Shown here in pieces: positions 6,369 through 11,027 of a stretch of DNA of 11,027 bases (position 1 is the stretch's first letter; the number at the start of each line of letters is the position of its first letter). The stretch is from contig CAKUYY010000039.1 in NCBI GenBank assembly GCA_934717555.1, positions 1-11,027 on the forward strand. The letters are read 5' to 3'. This DNA is from an uncultured Clostridium sp. (GTDB lineage: Bacteria > Bacillota > Clostridia > Oscillospirales > Acutalibacteraceae). The notes below the pieces were generated by a model. The model was not told the DNA's origin and made no database searches. It was given only the letters and a program-made list of their open reading frames with translations. The position numbers were made by a program, and so were the translations under genes.

Positions 6369-6399
6369 TTGCAAGTTTAGCATATTTTTTGTCTATACT
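6369..6399 (+). promoter_or_regulatory. Promoter of the small XRE regulator
   Basis: TTGCAA (6369-6374) and TATACT (6394-6399) are separated by 19 bp, slightly long. A perfect 8-bp palindrome ACTTAAGT (6404-6411) sits at the expected transcription start and could be an operator for self-control. Confidence 0.5.
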
Positions 6400-6443
6400 C
6401 AAGACTTAAGTTACCGATTAGTGACAAAGTGAGGAGTATTACA

Positions 6444-6674
6444 ATGCAGTGGATTTTACAGGATATTCCAATTGGGAGAAATATCCAAACCATAAGAATG
6501 ACAAAAAATATGACACAAAGAGAAGTTGTGGAACAACTGCAATTGATGGGAAGCAATCTGTCCAGAAGCAGCTTGGCAAATATCGAATGTGGGCGCCGGA
6601 ACATCAAAGCCAGCGATTTAAAGGCGCTGCGGGTGTTGTTTCAAGTGGATTTTGAAGAGTTTTTTCGTGACTGA
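6444..6674 (+). CDS. Small XRE-family regulator
   Basis: 76-residue protein made almost only of a helix-turn-helix domain (about 9-72). It contains IGRNIQTIRMTKNMTQREVV, then a recognition-helix region LSRSSLANIECGRRNIKASD, and LKALRVLFQVDFEEFF at the end, the usual close of this compact type. A GTG at 6429 overlaps the binding site GAGGAG (6431-6436). The ATG at 6444, seven bases after it, is the likely start. It probably binds DNA as a dimer. It stands alone between a terminator and a convergent gene, so no target other than its own promoter is suggested. Confidence 0.85.
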   Translation: MQWILQDIPIGRNIQTIRMTKNMTQREVVEQLQLMGSNLSRSSLANIECGRRNIKASDLKALRVLFQVDFEEFFRD

Positions 6675-6680
6675 ATGGTT

Positions 6681-6725
6681 CAAAGAAGGCATAAGGGGAG
6701 AAAATATGCCCTTATGCCTTCTTTG
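6681..6725. terminator. Bidirectional terminator between convergent genes
   Basis: A 17-bp perfect stem, CAAAGAAGGCATAAGGG (6681-6697) with its complement (6709-6725), has an 11-base loop. On both strands the outer part reads TTCTTTG, so a shorter GC-richer stem followed by a U-rich tail can form either way. It would serve the small XRE gene and the EEP gene. Confidence 0.75.
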
Positions 6726-6741
6726 TCTAGGAGAATTCCGG

Positions 6742-7518
6742 TTATTCCGATAATGTGAGCTGTGCGCAGATGGGATAATGATCGGAAAGATATACGCCGT
6801 CCCAACAGTCCTCCCAAAGGGAAACCGATTCGGCCGTCCATTCCTCGCTTACAAAGATATAATCGATTTTTTCAAAGGCGGATGAATCTCCAAACCCATG
6901 GAATGTATGGGAAAATCCAGTGGTGATGTCCCTTAAATAGGGCAGGGATTTTACCCGGATCAGTTCTTCATCCTCAGGATGGGCGTTAAAATCCCCCATC
7001 AGGATAGCGGGCATGGGCAGATGGGTCCGGTCCTCCTCCATACGGTGCAGTACTTGGGAAATCCCCTGACACCGGGCGGTTACCCCCTGGTCATCCAGAT
7101 GGGTGACATAGACCCGGAAGGGCTGGGAAAAGTTTTTTTCCTTTAAGGTGGCACAGACACAGGTTCTGGGATTCATACTTTGGTTTTCATATCGGGACCC
7201 TGGGATAAATGGGGTGGGAGAGAGCCAGAAAGTATCCAGGGCAAATAGGTCAAACCGGTCTTTCCGGTAGGCGATTACCATATGTTCATCATCATAGTGG
7301 GAGCCGCGTCCACATCCAACCACATGATATTGGGTTAGATTTTCCTGAAGCCATTTCATGACATGGGGCAGGACTTCCTGAAACCCGATCACATCGGGCT
7401 GCCGGTTTTGGATGGTTTGCAGGATGTGCTCTTTGCGAAAACAGAAATTGTTGGTCCCGTCTAAGCCACAGTCGTATCGAATATTAAATGTAACTGTCTG
7501 AAGAGTAAGAGAAGCCAT
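6742..7518 (-). CDS. Endonuclease/exonuclease/phosphatase (EEP) family hydrolase
   Basis: 258-residue cytoplasmic protein, a single DNase I-like fold with no signal peptide. Catalytic positions are all present: Asn12 (TFNIRYD), Glu48 (GFQEV), His140 (VTHLDD), Asp176 and Asn178 (MGDFNAHP), Asp219 (KIDYIFV) and the Asp246-His247 pair in LSDHYP. It should be a Mg-dependent phosphodiesterase or phosphatase. The substrate may be nucleic acid, sphingomyelin-like lipid or small phosphoester; the short intracellular form without extra domains does not decide. AGAAGGT stands about five bases before the ATG, and a strong promoter lies 75-100 bases upstream. It is monocistronic, convergent with the small XRE gene and divergent from the Nudix gene. 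Confidence 0.9.
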   Translation of the reverse strand: MASLTLQTVTFNIRYDCGLDGTNNFCFRKEHILQTIQNRQPDVIGFQEVLPHVMKWLQENLTQYHVVGCGRGSHYDDEHMVIAYRKDRFDLFALDTFWLSPTPFIPGSRYENQSMNPRTCVCATLKEKNFSQPFRVYVTHLDDQGVTARCQGISQVLHRMEEDRTHLPMPAILMGDFNAHPEDEELIRVKSLPYLRDITTGFSHTFHGFGDSSAFEKIDYIFVSEEWTAESVSLWEDCWDGVYLSDHYPICAQLTLSE

Positions 7519-7591
7519 AGGCTACCTTCTTTCCAAAAGATTTGAAATTTGCCGTTCTATATTCAGGGGGAGAATCATACCTGATAGCCTT

Positions 7592-7620
7592 AGTATACCG
7601 AAAAAGGGGAATAGATGCAA
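7592..7620 (-). promoter_or_regulatory. Promoter of the EEP hydrolase gene
   Basis: On the minus strand TTGCAT (7620-7615), a 17-bp spacer and TATACT (7597-7592). The leader would be about 65 nt. Confidence 0.7.
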
Positions 7621-7704
7621 GAATTTCACACCCATGGAAGAAAGACAATCCCCCTAAAAAATAAAAGAAAAGCGGACGTAAAAATGTGCTTTTTAAATTT
7701 TAGC

Positions 7705-7733
7705 TTGAATTTCATAGGGAGCTTCGGTACAAT
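7705..7733 (+). promoter_or_regulatory. Promoter of the Nudix gene
   Basis: TTGAAT (7705-7710), a 17-bp spacer and TACAAT (7728-7733), followed by AAAAGG. The leader would be only about 25 nt. Confidence 0.7.
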
Positions 7734-7764
7734 AAAAGGATAGAAAGGACGGTGATGTGCAGGA

Positions 7765-8493
7765 ATGCTAGGCAAAGAAGTAAAGATTACTGTGGAAGAA
7801 ACGGGCGGTTCCACAGGCGAACTGGAGAAATCGGCGGTTTTGCACAGCGGAATGATACTGGAAGAAGGAGCGCAGTCCGCCCTTAGGGAAGGGTACGCCA
7901 TTGGATTTCCTAAGAATACCAAAAAAGGAAAAGGCACCGTGATCGCAGTGGTCAACAAGGGAATCCAGGAAAAATACATTGTAGCCCCCCAGGGGAAAAT
8001 TTACTATGCTCCGCAGCTTTCTGTCGCGCTGAGCCAGCTCGACGGCAAAAAGACCCACCGTCTGGTGTGCCTGTACGAAAAATCCTGCGGGGCAGTGGTG
8101 TACCGTCAAGAAGGCCGGGACCTTCGGTTCCTGTTGGTAAAAAATAAAAACGGGCGTCATTGGGGATTTCCAAAAGGCCATATGGAACAGGATGAAACCG
8201 AGCAGCAGACGGCCATCCGGGAAGTCTGGGAGGAAACCGGTTTGCAAATTGAAATTTGCGATGGGTTTCGGGAAACCAGCATTTACCGGCCGTTTGGACG
8301 GATCAAAAAACAGGTGGTATTTTTTGTGGCAAAGAGCAAAAACCACCATGTTACCCTGCAAAGGACGGAGATTGATACTTTTCAATGGGCTACCCTTTAC
8401 GAGGCGATGAAACTTTTTCGCTATGAAAACGATATTCGCGTGCTCACAGAGGCGGAAAAGTGGATCTTAGAACACAAGTCCGGAAAGATGTAA
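7765..8493 (+). CDS. Nudix hydrolase with an extra N-terminal domain (Ap4A-hydrolase-like)
   Basis: 242-residue cytoplasmic protein in two parts. The C-terminal Nudix domain (about 105-238) has an intact box from Gly138 to Leu160, G-x5-E-x7-REVWEETGL, preceded by HWGFPKGH as in bacterial diadenosine tetraphosphate hydrolases. It likely cleaves a dinucleoside polyphosphate or similar nucleoside diphosphate derivative. The N-terminal part (about 1-100) is not Nudix. Its segments GKEVKITVEETGG and KGTVIAVVNKGIQEKYIVAPQG resemble a small clostridial pyrophosphatase-like beta-barrel as I remember it, but the acidic metal-binding residues I would expect are absent. I therefore think it non-catalytic if related. 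The ATG at 7765 is the first possible start in this frame. Its binding site is weak (AAGGACGG about 13 bases away, AGGA directly adjacent). It is monocistronic. Confidence 0.88.
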   Translation: MLGKEVKITVEETGGSTGELEKSAVLHSGMILEEGAQSALREGYAIGFPKNTKKGKGTVIAVVNKGIQEKYIVAPQGKIYYAPQLSVALSQLDGKKTHRLVCLYEKSCGAVVYRQEGRDLRFLLVKNKNGRHWGFPKGHMEQDETEQQTAIREVWEETGLQIEICDGFRETSIYRPFGRIKKQVVFFVAKSKNHHVTLQRTEIDTFQWATLYEAMKLFRYENDIRVLTEAEKWILEHKSGKM

Positions 8494-8500
8494 TCTCATG

Positions 8501-8545
8501 AAAAAGAGAGGCGGAAACCAAAACAGGGTTTCCGTCTCTCTTTTT
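8501..8545. terminator. Bidirectional terminator between the Nudix and HEAT genes
   Basis: A 19-bp stem with one G-U pair (8501-8519 with 8527-8545), loop AAAACAG, carries A5 on one side and T5 on the other. It therefore works for both converging genes. Confidence 0.9.
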
Positions 8546-8553
8546 GTCTCTGT

Positions 8554-8880
8554 TTATTGTTTATTTCTAACGCTTTTAATCGCCAGATGGATGGCATCGA
8601 TCAATTCCGTCTGACCGGGTTCTGCTTTGGAGAGCAGCCATTGCAGCTGAACGGTAGCGTGGTCATTCCCTATAATCCCCAGGGACTTGACGGCCGCCAG
8701 TTGGATCTCCTGATCGTTGTCATGAAGCAAAGAAACCAGTATATTACAGCACTCGTCAGCGTCTGAGATAGAACAGGCCTGTGCCAAATCCAGTTTCTCT
8801 TCCTTTTTTCCATCAATGTGTTTTCTTAGTTTATCCCAATGCTTTTTTTGCACTAGTTTTTCCATTTTTCCCTCATCCAT
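8554..8880 (-). CDS. Small HEAT-repeat-like protein
   Basis: 108-residue soluble protein. After a Lys-rich start come paired helices with the HEAT pattern. The clearest is at about 44-70, NILVSLLHDNDQEIQLAAVK followed by SLGIIGN. A second starts at about 74, TVQLQWLLSKAEPGQTELIDA. An N-terminal pair at about 4-40 is more divergent. Such repeats make a protein-binding scaffold; no enzyme motif is seen. A GTG at 8889 lies too close to the binding site AAAGGA. The ATG at 8880 is about ten bases from it and preferred. The gene is single, convergent with Nudix. Partner unknown. Confidence 0.75.
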   Translation of the reverse strand: MDEGKMEKLVQKKHWDKLRKHIDGKKEEKLDLAQACSISDADECCNILVSLLHDNDQEIQLAAVKSLGIIGNDHATVQLQWLLSKAEPGQTELIDAIHLAIKSVRNKQ

Positions 8881-8973
8881 AAGGGGCACGTCCTTTCTAT
8901 GGCATAAATTTTTCTAAGTTCAATATAGGACGTAGATATAGACAATTTTCTTTGTTTTTGTGAATAAACTAAG

Positions 8974-8994
8974 AAAAAATAACCTTTATTTTTT
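8974..8994. repeat. A/T-only inverted repeat
   Basis: AAAAAATAA-CCT-TTATTTTTT is a perfect 9-bp-arm repeat between the HEAT gene and the end of the tocopherol-cyclase-like gene. It could be a weak terminator for the latter or a flexible upstream promoter element for the former. A second, GC-richer pair, ATAGCA (8997-9002) with TGCTAT (9024-9029), lies beside it. No clear terminator with a U-run follows the cyclase-like gene. Confidence 0.4.
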
Positions 8995-9047
8995 GAATAG
9001 CAAGCCCTAAGGGAATCATAACCTGCTATGGAAAAAGGAGAAAATCA

Positions 9048-9998
9048 TCAGGATTTTTGGGGGCTTCTTTGTTCCAATGACGCTTCGGAAAGGGCCTGCT
9101 TTTCTTCCTTAGGCTTTTCCTGACGCTCGAAACCGGCGTTTTTTCCCTGTTCGTCCAATAATAAGGCTCCCCGTTCATATAGGGATAACCGCATATCGCA
9201 GGAAATACTTTCCCGCAGGGGCCGGTCCATTGCGCCGTTCATCGGGGCCAGCAAAGACTGCCCTTCGTAATTTGTCAGCCGGACGCGCAGGAGATGTTTC
9301 CGGTTTGCTACTTCAATTTCCGTGACCCCTTGTTGGCACAGAATTTTTTTCAGGCGTGCCCCGTTATAGGTAGCCAAACGGTATTCCTGGCCGTCCAGCA
9401 TCACAACCCCTATAATCCCTTGAATCCGAAGCGGCCCCAAGGGTACCGTGGCGGTGGCCAGCATCATACGCGCCCCAGAGGGGAACTGGTTGCACTGGGT
9501 CCATAACCAGGCATCCGGGAAAGAATCCCCGCTGTCCATTTCCAAATATCCGGTTCCCCCAGTAAAATCGATAATCTCACCATTGACGGACAGGCTACCC
9601 GTAACCGTATGCCCCATACTGAGAATCCCATGGCGGCACTGGAGAAAAGGCAGATAAGAAAAGGGTCCCATGATATCCGGGCAGAACCGGGAGGAATCAA
9701 TTTCCGACAAAGGGCCGAAGCCCACGTCCCCTTTCAGGCATAACCCTTTTTCATGCAGGAAAAAGGAAGCCGACCGTTTGGTAAAGATGCATTTGTCAAT
9801 AATAATTTCATAGGGGTTCTGCAAAAAACTGAACTTCTGTATGGGATAGGGAAAATAATACGACTTTTGATCGATAATCAATTGGAGGAACGCGCCTTCC
9901 TGGCCGTCGGCGTCTCGGTGATAGCCCGGGATAGCGGCCAGTGTGTGTTCCCCTTTCTGCATTTTAAAATACCAGCCTTCAAAAAAGCCTTTTTTCAT
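9048..9998 (-). CDS. Tocopherol cyclase-family (VTE1-like) protein
   Basis: 316-residue protein predicted to be cytoplasmic and rich in beta strands. Family marks are FFEGWYFK (5-12), GPFSYLPFLQCRHGILSMGH (111-130), GYLEMDSGDSFPDAW (150-164) with WLWTQCNQF after it, and a C-terminal LRESISCDMRLSLYE (261-275). In plants and cyanobacteria the family cyclises quinols to tocopherol. Clostridia do not make tocopherol, so the bacterial members must have another, probably lipid-related, role that I cannot name. The last 30 residues are charged and likely disordered. An upstream TTG (10022) is in frame, but the ATG at 9998 has GGTGG four bases before it and begins directly at the family's conserved N-terminus. 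Monocistronic, with a possible -10 TATAGT at 10060-10055 on the minus strand. Confidence 0.87.
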   Translation of the reverse strand: MKKGFFEGWYFKMQKGEHTLAAIPGYHRDADGQEGAFLQLIIDQKSYYFPYPIQKFSFLQNPYEIIIDKCIFTKRSASFFLHEKGLCLKGDVGFGPLSEIDSSRFCPDIMGPFSYLPFLQCRHGILSMGHTVTGSLSVNGEIIDFTGGTGYLEMDSGDSFPDAWLWTQCNQFPSGARMMLATATVPLGPLRIQGIIGVVMLDGQEYRLATYNGARLKKILCQQGVTEIEVANRKHLLRVRLTNYEGQSLLAPMNGAMDRPLRESISCDMRLSLYERGALLLDEQGKNAGFERQEKPKEEKQALSEASLEQRSPQKS

Positions 9999-10022
9999 AC
10001 ATCCACCGCCTATTTGTTTCAA

Positions 10023-10352
10023 ATCTGTACCATACTATGAATAGCTGCCTTCCTACTATAGCGTGGAGTCCCTGGAAAAAATGTCTCATTTGGGAAAGGG
10101 GCGTATTTTTTTGATAAAGAGGGCGGCAGGAAGCCAACCGGATGCTAAATGCTTTTGTCAACTGGCCTGTCAATACCGGGGTTTTCCTTCTTATCCTCGA
10201 TTATGATTGGCAAATATCATCATTTATTTTCCGCTTTTACAGAAGGATTGGTCTATCAAGAATTTTCTTGCCAGACATTGATTCATGCCATAGGTATAGG
10301 AACAGACTTATATTATTCTTTTTGCCAGAATCTTTTGCATAAGGGATTTCCC
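10023..10352. other. Intergenic region without a supportable gene, with two palindromes
   Basis: Open frames here (for example 10149-10361 on the plus strand) lack ribosome binding sites and resemble nothing known. The stretch holds two perfect inverted repeats of the same 6-2-6 design: CAAGAA-TT-TTCTTG (10257-10270) and AAGGGA-TT-TCCCTT (10341-10354). The second touches the first -35 of the asparagine synthetase promoters. Their centres are 84 bp apart, close to eight helical turns, which would suit looping by one repressor, though the arm sequences differ. Confidence 0.5.
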
Positions 10353-10392
10353 TTGATTTGAGATTGCAACCATTGGTACAATCTGCTACAAT
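10353..10392 (+). promoter_or_regulatory. Tandem overlapping promoters of the asparagine synthetase gene
   Basis: TTGCAA (10364-10369), 17 bp, TACAAT (10387-10392) is a very good match. A second set, TTGATT (10353-10358), 18 bp, TACAAT (10377-10382), is offset by about 10 bp, one helical turn. The transcript from the first would start near 10399. Confidence 0.65.
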
Positions 10393-10398
10393 AAAAGT

Positions 10399-10587
10399 TA
10401 TCCAAAAACGCAAGAGGACAAAGGTTGTCCCCTGTATTCTGAATATCAAATCACATCCGCTACAAGGCCAATAAAACATATGAGATAGGCACTGCCCCAA
10501 GAATCTGGGCTATCGTGTCTGTTTTATGTGTTTTGCCGCGCCGTATCGGGTGGCTGGAAGAATAAACACAAAGGAGAACAAAAAACC
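10399..10587 (+). promoter_or_regulatory. Foldable leader of the asparagine synthetase gene
   Basis: About 190 nt long. It contains the hairpin GGACAA-AGG-TTGTCC. A larger structure follows: ATAAAACA (10471-10478) pairs with TGTTTTAT (10520-10527) around GATA (10484-10487) with TATC (10511-10514) and GCCC (10494-10497) with GGGC (10507-10510). The binding site AAGGAG (10571-10576) is outside these pairs. No U-run terminator and no T-box consensus are seen. Confidence 0.35.
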
Positions 10588-11027
10588 ATGTGTGGAGTAT
10601 GCGGGTTTACTGGACAGGTAATCGACCGGGACCAGGTATTGGAATCGATGACAGAGGTGATTACCCACCGCGGCCCTGACAGCAAGGGGTTCTATACCGA
10701 CGACTATATGTCAATGGGGTTCCGACGTCTGAGCATCATTGACCTGGACGAGGGGCAGCAGCCGATATACAATGAAGATAAGAGCCTGGTGCTCACCTTT
10801 AACGGCGAGATTTACAACTACCGGGAACTGAGGGAAGAGCTGATTGAGAAGGGCCACCAATTCTATACCCATACCGATTCCGAGGTGTTAATCCACGGTT
10901 TTGAGGAGTGGAAAGAGGAGCTGCTTCCCCGGCTGCGGGGCATGTTCGGCTTCGCTATTTTCAACACAAAGGATCATTCCCTCTTTATCGCCAGGGATTT
11001 CTTTGGCATCAAGCCCATGCATTATAC
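10588..11027 (+). CDS. asnB: Asparagine synthetase, glutamine-hydrolysing (N-terminal part, cut by window edge)
   Basis: The first 146 codons of a class II glutamine amidotransferase. Cys2 is the nucleophile that frees ammonia from glutamine, and HRGPD (27-31), RRLSIIDL (46-53), FNGEIYNYREL (71-81) and TDSE (96-99, with Asp97) form the glutaminase pocket. LRGMFGFAIF and ARDFFGIKP follow as in AsnB. The ATP-dependent synthetase domain that would convert aspartate to asparagine lies beyond the window. So a related amidotransferase, such as one acting in surface polymer or antibiotic synthesis, cannot be excluded. AAGGAG stands 11 bases before the ATG. It has its own tandem promoters and long leader. 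Confidence 0.9.
   Translation, partial: MCGVCGFTGQVIDRDQVLESMTEVITHRGPDSKGFYTDDYMSMGFRRLSIIDLDEGQQPIYNEDKSLVLTFNGEIYNYRELREELIEKGHQFYTHTDSEVLIHGFEEWKEELLPRLRGMFGFAIFNTKDHSLFIARDFFGIKPMHY

Noticed and set aside
7768..8385. Minus-strand frame of 205 codons inside the Nudix gene
   Set aside because: Opposite-strand shadow of a gene with an intact Nudix box and its own promoter.
10142..10361. Open frames of 66-70 codons on the plus strand
   Set aside because: No ribosome binding site, overlapping frames of equal length, no recognisable protein, and they run into the promoter region.
10237..10500. Minus-strand frame of 87 codons
   Set aside because: It lies across the tandem promoters and leader of asparagine synthetase and has no family likeness.
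10399..10587. T-box leader before asparagine synthetase
   Set aside because: GGGTGG occurs near 10548, but the rest of the T-box sequence, a specifier stem and a terminator/antiterminator pair are absent.
1..11027. CRISPR array, tRNA/rRNA, transposase or toxin-antitoxin pair
   Set aside because: No regularly spaced repeats, cloverleaf, rRNA, transposase motifs or paired small toxin gene next to the XRE regulators were seen on either strand.

Overview
This is about 11 kb of chromosome from what looks like a low-to-mid GC Firmicute of class Clostridia. Strong AGGAGG-type ribosome binding sites, housekeeping promoters with 17-bp spacers, AT-rich gaps between genes of moderate GC, and a clostridial gene set (DUF4358 lipoprotein, SGNH hydrolase, XRE regulators, tocopherol-cyclase-like protein) all point that way. 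I cannot place it at genus level. No tRNA, rRNA, CRISPR array, insertion sequence or phage gene was seen. The window reads as stable chromosomal housekeeping and accessory DNA, mostly single genes with their own promoters and terminators.

Layout from left to right. (1) 65-1426, minus strand: a two-gene cell-surface operon with a membrane-anchored SGNH hydrolase followed by a DUF4358 lipoprotein. (2) 1427-2048: an AT-rich divergent intergenic region with a possible decayed LuxR-type fragment, back-to-back promoters, and a roughly 200-nt leader for the next gene. (3) 2049-4505: phosphoglucomutase/phosphomannomutase and TspO, each with its own terminator. (4) 4614-6270: an XRE regulator divergent from a membrane-anchored metallophosphoesterase. 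Their promoters appear to share one palindromic -35 box, and the phosphoesterase leader can fold over its own ribosome binding site. (5) 6369-7620: a 76-residue XRE regulator converging on an endonuclease/exonuclease/phosphatase-family enzyme through a shared terminator. (6) 7705-8880: a Nudix hydrolase with an extra N-terminal domain converging on a small HEAT-repeat protein. (7) 9048-9998, minus: a tocopherol-cyclase-family protein. (8) 10023-11027: a 590-bp control region with palindromes, tandem promoters and a foldable leader, then the start of a glutamine-dependent asparagine synthetase cut off by the window edge.

The genes do not form one pathway. Common themes are sugar phosphate and surface polymer metabolism (mutase, SGNH/DUF4358) and phosphoester or nucleotide clean-up (metallophosphoesterase, EEP enzyme, Nudix). 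I see no clear new defence or mobile system. The best leads for new biology are the two structured leaders (upstream of the metallophosphoesterase and of asparagine synthetase), the shared -35 divergent promoter pair, and the Nudix fusion. All functions are assigned from motifs read by eye; no database search was possible.
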